Assembly: GCA_051878795.1 (NCBI GenBank) | Contig: JBJEKU010000076.1 | Location: forward strand, 1-8,513 | Direction: 5' to 3' | Length of the DNA stretch: 8,513 nt | DNA from: W1P20-047 sp051878795 | GTDB lineage: Bacteria > Actinomycetota > Coriobacteriia > Coriobacteriales > Eggerthellaceae | Shown here: positions 1 to 5,946 of the stretch, one piece after another | Position numbering within the stretch: position 1 is the first letter of the stretch | Layout: each line of letters begins with the position of its first letter | Position numbers and translations under genes: made by a program | Notes under the pieces: generated by a model | Databases searched by the model: none | Told to the model about the DNA's origin: nothing | What the model saw: the letters and a program-made list of their open reading frames with translations, nothing else

Positions 1-2
1 TG

Positions 3-260
3 CCGCCCACCCTCCAAGGCGCCGGGGCCTACGCCCCCAAAAACGTTACGCCGTGCTGCATAAGACGCACTGGCACGCATGACTCTGCACTCCGGAGAAC
101 CGGATATCGATTTGCACTCGTAACGAAAGGTATCGCCGCCCACGAACATGACGTCAAATGCGCATCGATCGCCCCATTGCCCGATACTCGAACCGAACCC
201 GCCTGGGCTCTCGACATCGTTCGGCAGCTTTCACGAAACCCGGAATACCCGATCTTCTAG
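3..260 (+). CDS. Possible C-terminal fragment of an unidentified protein, cut by the left window edge
   Basis: Frame 3 is open from the window edge for 85 codons to a TAG at 258-260. The end of the product reads GYRFALVTKGIAAHEHD, then a mixed stretch, then WALDIVRQLSRNPEYPIF. The last part, a hydrophobic strand followed by an amphipathic helix and a short Pro-Ile-Phe tail, looks like the end of a small folded domain, faintly like DUF6514-type proteins. That resemblance is a guess. No start codon or ribosome binding site can be judged because the 5' end lies outside the window. No clear terminator follows the stop. Codon choice is not strongly biased, so a chance open frame in fairly GC-rich DNA remains possible, and an overlapping minus-strand frame at 29-217 has no better support. 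Confidence 0.35.
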   Translation, partial: PPTLQGAGAYAPKNVTPCCIRRTGTHDSALRRTGYRFALVTKGIAAHEHDVKCASIAPLPDTRTEPAWALDIVRQLSRNPEYPIF

Positions 261-442
261 ATCCCGTTTCCATATGCACGTCGAAGGCCTGCTGATATTG
301 CCTGCTTATTCCACGGGTTGCATTTCCAAAATATCCCTGAAAGGAATATTAGGGAGGCAAAACCCATCCACTTCTTCTATCTCCTCCCGATTCATTTATC
401 GCACTTTCAGCTTTAAGAAGATTTATTGAATTTTTTGTCATA

Positions 443-472
443 TTGAAAAACGATATATCGCGATCTTCTAAT
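443..472 (+). promoter_or_regulatory. Candidate sigma-70-type promoter for the gene at 641
   Basis: TTGAAA (443-448) and TCTAAT (467-472) each match the -35 and -10 consensus at five of six positions and are 18 bases apart. They lie in AT-rich DNA with no competing gene. Transcription would begin near 479, giving a leader of about 160 nt that contains the inverted repeat at 539-569. Chance matches are common in AT-rich DNA, so this is a candidate only. Confidence 0.4.
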
Positions 473-538
473 GACGAATTACCATTTATAAGCGCAAGGA
501 ACAGTGCGATTGCGTTAAAGATATCCTGGATTATCTTT

Positions 539-569
539 CGTTCTTTCAAACGTCCTGTTGGAAAGAACG
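539..569 (+). repeat. Perfect 9-bp inverted repeat in the leader of the coiled-coil gene
   Basis: Arms CGTTCTTTC (539-547) and GAAAGAACG (561-569) are exact reverse complements around a 13-nt spacer. There is no T-run after the second arm, so it is not an intrinsic terminator for the plus strand. It sits 71 nt before the ATG at 641, between the candidate promoter and the ribosome binding site. It could be an operator or an RNA hairpin in the leader. Confidence 0.5.
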
Positions 570-640
570 CTATAGGAACCATACTCCAGCTTGAATAACG
601 CAGTCGTAATAAGGAGCAAAAAACAGGTAAGGAGATTCCC

Positions 641-964
641 ATGGGACGTCCCAAAGGAAGCAAGAACAAGCCTAAGGTAATCGATGCAAGCGCCCGCATC
701 GCCGAAATCGATCGCGAGGTCGAAAACTACGCAGTGCAGGTCGTCGAACTCGAAGATCAAATCGCACAGACCGCAAGCATCCTCTCCGAACAGAAGGCAA
801 GCCTGCGTGCAGTCACCCGCACCATCAAGAACCTGGAAAAGGAAAAGGCGAACCTTCAGGATGCTGCCGAAAAGCAGCAGCGCGAACAGGAAGCTCGTCG
901 CCTGGTAGACTCCTTCCTGGACAGCGGCAATTCCCTGGACGATCTGAAAAGGCTGCTTTCCTAA
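641..964 (+). CDS. Small coiled-coil protein with AT-hook-like N-terminus
   Basis: The product has 107 residues. It begins MGRPKGSKNKPK, a Gly-Arg-Pro core within basic residues, as in AT-hook minor-groove binding motifs. Residues about 18-88 are rich in Glu, Lys, Gln and Ala, with leucine, isoleucine and valine spaced as in a coiled coil. The last 20 residues (DSGNSLDDLKRLLS at the end) form a short acidic helix. TAAGGAG lies 6 nt before the ATG, and codon use is strongly biased, so this is a real and probably well-expressed gene. There are no membrane segments or signal peptide, so it should be cytoplasmic. It stands alone, closed by tandem terminators. The family was not recognised. DNA binding is inferred from the N-terminal motif, and multimer formation from the coiled coil. 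A nucleoid-associated or chromosome-organising role would fit but is not shown. Confidence 0.85.
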   Translation: MGRPKGSKNKPKVIDASARIAEIDREVENYAVQVVELEDQIAQTASILSEQKASLRAVTRTIKNLEKEKANLQDAAEKQQREQEARRLVDSFLDSGNSLDDLKRLLS

Positions 965-980
965 TTGCAGAAGCACAATC

Positions 981-1014
981 CCTGCCGCAGCATCCGTTGC
1001 GGCAGGTTCATTTT
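981..1014 (+). terminator. Intrinsic terminator, first of two, after the coiled-coil gene
   Basis: Arms CCTGCCGCA (981-989) and TGCGGCAGG (998-1006) pair perfectly over 9 bp with an 8-nt loop. The T-rich stretch TTCATTTT follows. It begins 16 nt after the stop codon at 964. Confidence 0.85.
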
Positions 1015-1046
1015 GCCCTGGTTAATCTACCGGGGCTTTTCTTTTT
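1015..1046 (+). terminator. Intrinsic terminator, second of two
   Basis: Arms GCCCTGG (1015-1021) and CCGGGGC (1030-1036) pair over 7 bp with one G-U pair around an 8-nt loop. TTTTCTTTTT (1037-1046) follows directly. The hairpin starts where the first terminator's T-tract ends, so the two work in tandem. This one has the better T-run, the first the better stem. Confidence 0.8.
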
Positions 1047-1401
1047 CCCTTCGGTATCCGCGCTTTTCGCCACCTCGCACCCATCACCCCCTGCGTAATC
1101 AGGATAATCAGCAGAAGATTATGCGCGCTCTCGCCAAGCAATCACCCTTTATAAACCGGGTGTTTATCCCATCTTCCACCCGTACCTTCCTGGCAGCATC
1201 AACCCGCCGTCGCAGGATATGGAGTCCTTTTGGGTTTCTTCTGTCGAGGAAATAGTTTCGCTTTGAAGAGACGGCAGACATTTTGCAGCGTGATTATGCA
1301 GAAATCGAAAGATCCGTAAAGCTGCGATAGCCTGGTGTTGCGGGGGCGAATCCCACATCGCCCCGCACCGCCAACAAGATAACGAAACGAAAGGACCTAC
1401 G
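1047..1401. other. Intergenic region before the SanA-like gene
   Basis: No gene is supported in this 355-nt gap. It holds a perfect 6-bp inverted repeat, ATAAAC and GTTTAT around 5 nt (1151-1167), a second one, ATAATC and GATTAT around 7 nt (1104-1122), and a direct repeat of TAATCAG (1096-1102 and 1105-1111). These could be regulator sites for the gene at 1402, but such short repeats are weak evidence. A GC-rich hairpin lies at 1339-1367. No convincing -35/-10 pair was found. Confidence 0.5.
1339..1367 (+). repeat. GC-rich hairpin in the leader of the SanA-like gene
   Basis: Arms TGCGGGGGCGA (1339-1349) and TCGCCCCGCA (1358-1367) pair over 10 bp with one bulged G and an 8-nt loop. No T-run follows, so it is not a terminator. 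It ends about 22 nt before the ribosome binding site AAAGGA (1390-1395). It could stabilise the mRNA or affect translation. Confidence 0.5.
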
Positions 1402-2037
1402 ATGAAGAAAGGCAAAAGAAGACTCAGCGCGCCGTTAATCGCTGCTGGGGCGACTGCCGTTGCCCTCGCGTCAGTAGCGATTCCCAACGCGTACGTTATC
1501 GGCTCCACCCATTCCCGCATGTTCCCGCGCGACCTGAAGGGCCTTGCCCTGGAAATGTACGAGCACGGGAAATTCGATTGCATCATGGTACTGGGCGCGC
1601 GCGTATACCAGAACGGCAACTGCTCGAAGATGCTCGCCCGACGCCTTGATGTGGCTATCGCCGCCTATCATGCAGGCGCATCGAGCACCCTGGTCATGAG
1701 CGGCTCGAACACCGAAGACAGCAACTGGGAAACCGACCGCATGCGCGACTATGCACTGCGACGCGGCATCCCCAAAGATGCGATCACCTGCGACGAAAGG
1801 GGTTTCGATACCTATTCGAGCATGGAATTCGCCAAGCGCAACTGGCCGGGAGGACGCATCCTCATCGCATCGCAGCCATTCCATCTGCCCCGTGCCATCA
1901 TGTGCGCCCGCTCCATGGGATTGGACGCATGCGGAGTGGAAGCGGGATACGGCAAGCTCAGGCATCGCGTGAAAAGCAATGCGCGCGAAGTGCTCGCACG
2001 ACCCAAGGATCTGGCAAAGACCAGCTTTAAGAAGTAA
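1402..2037 (+). CDS. SanA/YdcF-type membrane-anchored protein (DUF218 family)
   Basis: The product has 211 residues. After a basic start (MKKGKRR), residues about 10-34 form one hydrophobic helix, so the protein is probably anchored in the membrane with its main domain outside the cytoplasm. The DUF218 fold follows, with family signatures MVLGARV (62-68), MSGSN (99-103) with a downstream Glu110, GFDT (134-137) and SQPFHLPRA (157-165). The order and spacing match E. coli SanA, linked to envelope barrier function and vancomycin exclusion, and the wider YdcF family, whose biochemical role is unsettled. AAAGGA lies 6 nt before the ATG. The gene stands alone and converges on the DUF4236 gene, with a terminator at 2190-2217. 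An envelope role is inferred from the family. The exact activity is unknown. Confidence 0.88.
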   Translation: MKKGKRRLSAPLIAAGATAVALASVAIPNAYVIGSTHSRMFPRDLKGLALEMYEHGKFDCIMVLGARVYQNGNCSKMLARRLDVAIAAYHAGASSTLVMSGSNTEDSNWETDRMRDYALRRGIPKDAITCDERGFDTYSSMEFAKRNWPGGRILIASQPFHLPRAIMCARSMGLDACGVEAGYGKLRHRVKSNAREVLARPKDLAKTSFKK

Positions 2038-2189
2038 TCAGCCCTGAAAACGCAGCATGAACGCGCCACGCATCGGACATGGCTGCAAAGCCCTGCCCGA
2101 ACATCAGAAACGCAGAACGCACGCAATATCAACGGAGCATCGCCACAACCGAAACGAACCATCACCGCATCACAAGGGTTGACGATACG

Positions 2190-2217
2190 AAGGGCCGCCC
2201 AGCCAGGCGGCCCTTTT
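2190..2217 (+). terminator. Intrinsic terminator between converging genes
   Basis: Arms AAGGGCCGCC (2190-2199) and GGCGGCCCTT (2206-2215) pair perfectly over 10 bp with a 6-nt loop. TTTT (2214-2217) follows on the plus strand, ending the SanA-like transcript about 155 nt after its stop. On the minus strand the hairpin is followed only by TTCGT, so it may also stop the converging DUF4236 transcript, less efficiently. A 13-nt palindrome (CAGCATCATGCTG, 2248-2260) flanked by CCGGC and GCCGG lies between this terminator and the DUF4236 stop. Confidence 0.85.
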
Positions 2218-2275
2218 GCATATTCCTGCACCGCCCGGCAATGCATGCAGCATCATGCTGGCCGGATCCGCACGT

Positions 2276-3595
2276 TCATTCGTAAGGTTCGATCACCTTG
2301 AACATCTTCGTAGCCGTAAGCTTGCATCGATTCTCGAACCCCATGCAGAATTCTTCCGGATCGATACGCCTGAAATCGACATCATAGAACCCATCTCGTT
2401 CGAACCTAACCGATACGATGTAATCATCGATGAGGTCGCCGATCTTGTCTCTGCGCTGAGTATAGCCGGAAACCACAACGCCCTGCACATCAGGGCTCAC
2501 ACCGAATATGTTCGCAGAAACGAACACTAGAAGACCGAAAACGCATTGCGCATATTCCGCCCTCAAATCCTTCTGGGTCTTCTTCTTAACCTTCATCCTG
2601 CCATTCGCCATTTGGACGGCGACTTCAGACGGCAAATCCTCGATTTCGGGAAGATCGAGATCAACCATCAAGCAGCGCTGGTGCGAACGGTATTCGAACT
2701 GGGCGGATATATCAACTGGGAGCTCGACTGAAGAGATCCATTGGAAAACGGCATCCTCGATATAGTCGGAATCGCCATCCAACGCCATCTGATAGATCTG
2801 CTTCTCCCTGTCGTACTCTTCCAAATAGGCCGTATTCAAGGCCGTGGCCTTTTCGATTTCCGCCTTATCGAATGCATCCTTCTCAGCCTGCCAAGCACGC
2901 AAAGCCTCATTGAGTCTTATCTGATATCGCTCGTTGAAATACTGCTCCTTGAGCTTTCGGCTGTTCCAAGGCATTCCCTTGACGTTTTGATCCGCTTCTC
3001 GCGAAAGCTGCTGCTGGATATCTGCAGGTGTTGGAGCCGGAACGCCATAACCTGCCGGGAAATAGCATTTCGGCTCGAGTCGTTTCAGGCACAACTCGTA
3101 GAACGTGCGGTCCCTGACTTTCGGCGACTGCCTGTACAAGCTCAAGAAAGAATCGTTCTCTTTCTCGAAATCCCTCACCTTTCTCTCAATCAGCGCTTGC
3201 TGCCGTTGCCTCATTACAGGCAACTGCTCCTTATAACGCGCAGAACGCTTTATGATTGAGAGCAGTTCGGAGTCGGTGATTTGCCTCCCGTTGCTTTCCT
3301 TGACAACGATTTCCGAGTTTCGGTCGAGATCGAGAAAGAAAGCAGGAATCGATTCCGCCGAACGAGCTGCCCTGGATTTCGCGGTATCAGACCTTCTTCG
3401 ACCCGATCCTCCCCCAGCGATCTTCGTGCGATAAGACAACCCCGATCCCGGAATGCTCACGCTCTGATAGACACCGTTCTTCCCGATTGTCGTCTTGAAG
3501 CCCTTGCCGCCAATGGTTGTGCTCACGCCCTTCGATGAAAAATTCAACCTCACTCCAGGGGCAAGTTTTACAGACTTTCGGAACCTAACACCCAT
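2276..3595 (-). CDS. DUF4236 domain protein with coiled-coil middle and a C-terminal domain
   Basis: The product has 439 residues. Residues 1-57 match DUF4236: MGVRFRKSVKLAPGVRLNFS, then repeated Gly-rich beta-hairpin units (GVSTTIGGKGFKTTIGKNGV) and the ending SIPGSGLSYR. A basic Ser/Arg/Gly linker follows (about 58-80). Residues about 100-290 are highly charged and helical, likely coiled coil. A C-terminal alpha/beta domain (about 340-439) contains the hydrophobic stretch CVFGLLVFVSANIFGV. This is probably a buried strand or helix, since it is flanked by folded-domain sequence rather than by typical membrane boundaries. GGAGGA lies just before the ATG. It follows the zinc-ribbon gene by 35 nt on the same strand, so the two are probably one operon. 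The biochemical role of DUF4236 is not established. No enzyme motif is visible. Confidence 0.88.
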   Translation of the reverse strand: MGVRFRKSVKLAPGVRLNFSSKGVSTTIGGKGFKTTIGKNGVYQSVSIPGSGLSYRTKIAGGGSGRRRSDTAKSRAARSAESIPAFFLDLDRNSEIVVKESNGRQITDSELLSIIKRSARYKEQLPVMRQRQQALIERKVRDFEKENDSFLSLYRQSPKVRDRTFYELCLKRLEPKCYFPAGYGVPAPTPADIQQQLSREADQNVKGMPWNSRKLKEQYFNERYQIRLNEALRAWQAEKDAFDKAEIEKATALNTAYLEEYDREKQIYQMALDGDSDYIEDAVFQWISSVELPVDISAQFEYRSHQRCLMVDLDLPEIEDLPSEVAVQMANGRMKVKKKTQKDLRAEYAQCVFGLLVFVSANIFGVSPDVQGVVVSGYTQRRDKIGDLIDDYIVSVRFERDGFYDVDFRRIDPEEFCMGFENRCKLTATKMFKVIEPYE

Positions 3596-3630
3596 GCTTC
3601 CTCCAACCGAAGACTATCGACCCCAAAATC

Positions 3631-3921
3631 CTACAACTCCCCTTTCGAGGTGAGATGCCAACCATTGCAATGCGGGCATTTGTAACAACGCAAGCCACGT
3701 CTCCCATATTCCTCGCACGAACGGATCGCGTCTTCCGCCTCCATACGCGAGGCATAGCGGTTCTTCGACTCGCAGGCTTTCCTGCGCAGCGCCGCATCCT
3801 TTTCCTGCGCCCGCTTGTCGCGTAGGGCCTCTTCCTTGGCGAATAGGTCGTCCATTCCGCCCAGACCCGCCTTGAACTGCGCGATCTGCTTGGCCTTCGC
3901 CGAACCCTTCCTGCTGCCCAC
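3631..3921 (-). CDS. Small zinc-ribbon protein
   Basis: The product has 96 residues if read from the GTG at 3921. A basic start (MGSRKGSAKAKQ) is followed by a charged helical region and then KNRYASRMEAEDAIRSCEEY, ending in RGLRCYKCPHCNGWHLTSK. Cys79, Cys82, Cys85 and His89 are likely zinc ligands. The pattern YxCPHCxGWHLTS is familiar from short hypothetical proteins of actinobacteria and phages, where the tail resembles a nucleic-acid-binding zinc ribbon. The frame is open further, to a TTG at 4005. The GTG start is preferred because GGGAAGGGG lies 5 nt before it, while the TTG has no ribosome binding site and the extra codons would run through the perfect hairpin at 3963-3990. It is likely co-transcribed with the DUF4236 gene. 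Nucleic-acid binding is inferred. Confidence 0.8.
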   Translation of the reverse strand: MGSRKGSAKAKQIAQFKAGLGGMDDLFAKEEALRDKRAQEKDAALRRKACESKNRYASRMEAEDAIRSCEEYGRRGLRCYKCPHCNGWHLTSKGEL

Positions 3922-3926
3922 GGCAT

Positions 3927-3935
3927 CCCCTTCCC
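3927..3935 (-). promoter_or_regulatory. Ribosome binding site deciding the start of the zinc-ribbon gene
   Basis: On the minus strand GGGAAGGGG ends 5 nt before the GTG at 3921. No comparable purine run precedes the TTG at 4005. An ATG at 3924-3926 is in a different frame, whose product shows no family signature. Confidence 0.6.
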
Positions 3936-3956
3936 TGCTTTCGGGGCAAACCCCAT

Positions 3957-3990
3957 ACGAAACCGCCCTATCCAGGTTCGGATAGGGCGG
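3957..3990 (-). terminator. Likely terminator of the acyl-CoA synthetase operon
   Basis: Arms CCGCCCTATCC (3963-3973) and GGATAGGGCGG (3980-3990) pair perfectly over 11 bp with a 6-nt loop. On the minus strand the stem is followed by TTTCGT (3962-3957), a short U-tract. It starts about 43 nt after the stop of the synthetase gene (4034) and ends before the preferred start of the zinc-ribbon gene. This suits an intergenic terminator, possibly leaky because the U-tract is poor. Read-through would feed the zinc-ribbon/DUF4236 pair, for which no separate promoter was found. Confidence 0.6.
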
Positions 3991-4033
3991 AAAACTCTCA
4001 TCCAATAGGGATTATTCTACAAACCGCTTGCGA

Positions 4034-5815
4034 TTACAGGCCGTTCTTCACGTTTTCAGCGGCCATTTCGCGCAGCTTGAATTTCTGGATCTTCATGGAC
4101 GGGGTCATGGGGAACTCGTCGATGAACCAGACGCGCTTGGGCACCTTATAGCGGGCGATACGGGGAATGGCGAACTCGCGCACATCCGCTTCGGTCATAT
4201 CCTCGTAACCGGGACGGGTGCGCACGAAAGCGCCTACGATCTCGCCGTATTTCTCGTCGGGAATACCCACGACCTGCGCATCGAGCACTCCCGGCATGGT
4301 AAGCAGGAAGTCCTCGATCTCCAGCGGGTAGATATTCTCGCCGCCGCGGATGATCATGTCCTTGATGCGGCCGGTCACGCGATAGTAGCCCTCGTCATCC
4401 ACATAGCCCACGTCGCCGGAATGCAGGTAGCCGTCCTTATCGATGGCTTCCGCGGTTGCCTCGGGCATCTTGTAATAACCCTTCATGACGTTATAGCCCT
4501 TGCAGCACAGCTCGCCGTATTCGTAGGGCTTGCACACGTGGCCGTCATTGGGGTCGACCACGCGAACCAGCACGGGCGGATGCTTCCTGCCCACGGTCTC
4601 GCACTTGTGCGGAATATCGTCATCCGCGCTGGTCTGGGTGAATACCGGGCTGGTTTCGGTCAGGCCATAGCAGATGGTGATGTCCTTCATGTACATCTTC
4701 TCGACCACCTCGCGCATCAGCACGGGCGGGCAGGAGCTGCCTGCCATGATGCCGGTACGCAGGCTGGTCAGATCGAAGCGGTCGAAGTCGGGGTGGTTCA
4801 GCTCGTTGATGTACATGGTGGGAACACCGTACACCGAAGTCGCGCGCTCCTTGTGGATCGCCTGCAGAACCAGGCCCGCATCGAAGTCCTCCACGATGAT
4901 CATGGTGGTGCGATGCGTCAGGCAGGCCATGACACCCAGCACGCAACCGAAGCAATGGAAGAACGGAACCGGCAGGGTCACGCGGTCGAAGGCGCTGTAC
5001 TTCATGCCCTCGCCGATGTAGAAGCCGTCGTTCAGGATATTGCGATGCGTCAGCATGACGCCCTTGGGGCTGCCGGTAGTACCGCTCGTATATTGCATCA
5101 TCACGGTATCGGTGTTGCAGAAGTCCTTCTCCACCTCGTACAGGCGCTCTTCGGGGACATGCTGTCCCAGCAAGATGAGCTCGGGCACGCTATAGCAGCC
5201 GCGGTGCTTTTCGGGTCCCATGTAGATGATGTGCTTCAGATGCGGGAAACGCTCAGAGTGGAAATGCCCTCGGGGGGACGTGAGCATTTCGGGAACCAGC
5301 TCATGCACGATATCCAGATAGTCGACATCGCGGTAGCGATCGATGATGCACAGGGCCTTCATATCCGACTGTTCCAGCACATAGCCCACCTCATGGCCCT
5401 TGTACACGGGATTCACGGTAACCAGCACGACGCCGATCTTGGCGGTGGCGTACATGAAGGTCAGCCAGTCGGGGATATTGCGCGCCCAAACGCCCAGGTG
5501 GTCGCCCGGCTCGAAGCCGATGGCCAGAAGGCCGCGGGCCAAATCGTCGGTACGCTGGTCGAAATCGCGATAGGTCCAGCGCAGGCCGCGGTCGGGATAG
5601 ATCACGAACTCATGATCGGGATCGACCGAAACCATGTCGCGGAAGTACGCACCGATCGTCTTTTCGGAATGCATGGGATAATTCTGCTCGCCTTCGAGTG
5701 CCTTGATCTCGGGTGCCTCGAAATCCATGATGTACTGACGCCCGAAGCAATCGCGCTTGACATTGGGTTGGCCCTCGATGTCGAACAGCTCGATATTGTC
5801 TTTTTCGAAGTCCAT
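4034..5815 (-). CDS. ACSF2/FadD-like acyl-CoA synthetase (AMP-forming)
   Basis: The product has 593 residues from the ATG at 5815 and belongs to the ANL adenylate-forming superfamily. It activates a carboxylic acid with ATP to an acyl-adenylate and then an acyl-CoA, in the cytoplasm. The motifs are in order: P-loop YTSGTTGSPKG (242-252), GLTETSP (384-390), HSGDVGY (465-471), TGRIKDMIIRGGENIYP (481-497), and the C-terminal lysine Lys575 in PSMKIQKFK. The layout and the C-terminal IQKFK fit the ACSF2/FadD group of medium- to long-chain synthetases. The residue before Lys575 is Met where Gly is usual. GGAG lies 9 nt before the ATG. A TTG at 5830 is in frame but lacks a ribosome binding site. The gene follows an XRE-cupin regulator by 131 nt. 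The substrate chain length is not readable. Confidence 0.92.
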   Translation of the reverse strand: MDFEKDNIELFDIEGQPNVKRDCFGRQYIMDFEAPEIKALEGEQNYPMHSEKTIGAYFRDMVSVDPDHEFVIYPDRGLRWTYRDFDQRTDDLARGLLAIGFEPGDHLGVWARNIPDWLTFMYATAKIGVVLVTVNPVYKGHEVGYVLEQSDMKALCIIDRYRDVDYLDIVHELVPEMLTSPRGHFHSERFPHLKHIIYMGPEKHRGCYSVPELILLGQHVPEERLYEVEKDFCNTDTVMMQYTSGTTGSPKGVMLTHRNILNDGFYIGEGMKYSAFDRVTLPVPFFHCFGCVLGVMACLTHRTTMIIVEDFDAGLVLQAIHKERATSVYGVPTMYINELNHPDFDRFDLTSLRTGIMAGSSCPPVLMREVVEKMYMKDITICYGLTETSPVFTQTSADDDIPHKCETVGRKHPPVLVRVVDPNDGHVCKPYEYGELCCKGYNVMKGYYKMPEATAEAIDKDGYLHSGDVGYVDDEGYYRVTGRIKDMIIRGGENIYPLEIEDFLLTMPGVLDAQVVGIPDEKYGEIVGAFVRTRPGYEDMTEADVREFAIPRIARYKVPKRVWFIDEFPMTPSMKIQKFKLREMAAENVKNGL

Positions 5816-5842
5816 AGGGATTTGCTCCAATTCGGGAATATA

Positions 5843-5870
5843 AGGGCCATAGATCGAAAGCTACGGCCCT
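5843..5870 (-). repeat. Intercistronic hairpin just before the acyl-CoA synthetase
   Basis: In the minus-strand RNA, AGGGCCGTAG (5870-5861) pairs with CTATGGCCCT (5852-5843) over 10 bp with an 8-nt loop. One pair is G-U in this strand but a mismatch (A-C) in the plus-strand RNA. TTATATTCC follows on the minus strand, so it is at most a weak terminator. It ends about 27 nt before the ATG at 5815. It may cut the level of the enzyme relative to the regulator, or mark an RNA processing site. A small ACCC-GAAA-GGGT hairpin lies next to it (5885-5896). Confidence 0.5.
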
Positions 5871-5946
5871 AACGGGCTCCATTCACCCTTTCGGGTTCGC
5901 TTGCGGGAAAGCTCGCCGGCGCAACGCGGCAACCGGGAGGGCTATC

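Larger units (their letters stand above)
261..640. other. Intergenic, AT-rich region upstream of the coiled-coil gene
   Basis: No convincing gene is seen here. From about 290 to 620 the DNA is clearly richer in A and T than the rest of the window. It holds a candidate sigma-70-type promoter (443-472), a perfect 9-bp inverted repeat (539-569) and the ribosome binding site TAAGGAG (628-634) of the gene at 641. An open frame at 148-429 has no ribosome binding site and a low-complexity Ser/Arg/Ile product, so it is not called. Imperfect inverted repeats around 330-355 (AATATCC, then GGAATATT) are short and were not given their own entry. Confidence 0.6.

Noticed and set aside
148..429. Plus-strand open frame of 93 codons
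   Set aside because: No ribosome binding site, no recognisable domain, and its composition drifts with the AT-rich DNA.
515..976. Minus-strand open frame opposite the coiled-coil gene
   Set aside because: Shadow of a highly biased plus-strand gene. It crosses the promoter and leader region and has no supported start.
1471..1965. Minus-strand open frame opposite the SanA-like gene
   Set aside because: The plus strand carries the DUF218 signatures and a good ribosome binding site. The antisense product shows no domain.
2235..2265. Nested GCAT-rich repeats and a 13-nt palindrome as a possible recombination or attachment site
   Set aside because: No integrase, no matching second copy in the window and no gene disruption. 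It is more likely part of the 3' end structure of the DUF4236 transcript.
2741..3259. Plus-strand open frame opposite the DUF4236 gene
   Set aside because: The Leu/Arg/Ile-rich product with no ribosome binding site lies wholly inside the DUF4236 gene, whose N-terminal domain is recognisable.
4028..5872. A 614-codon plus-strand open frame opposite the acyl-CoA synthetase
   Set aside because: Its product is a His/Ala/Val/Asp-rich string with no family motifs, while the minus strand carries every expected synthetase motif in order. It is an antisense shadow of GC-biased codon use.
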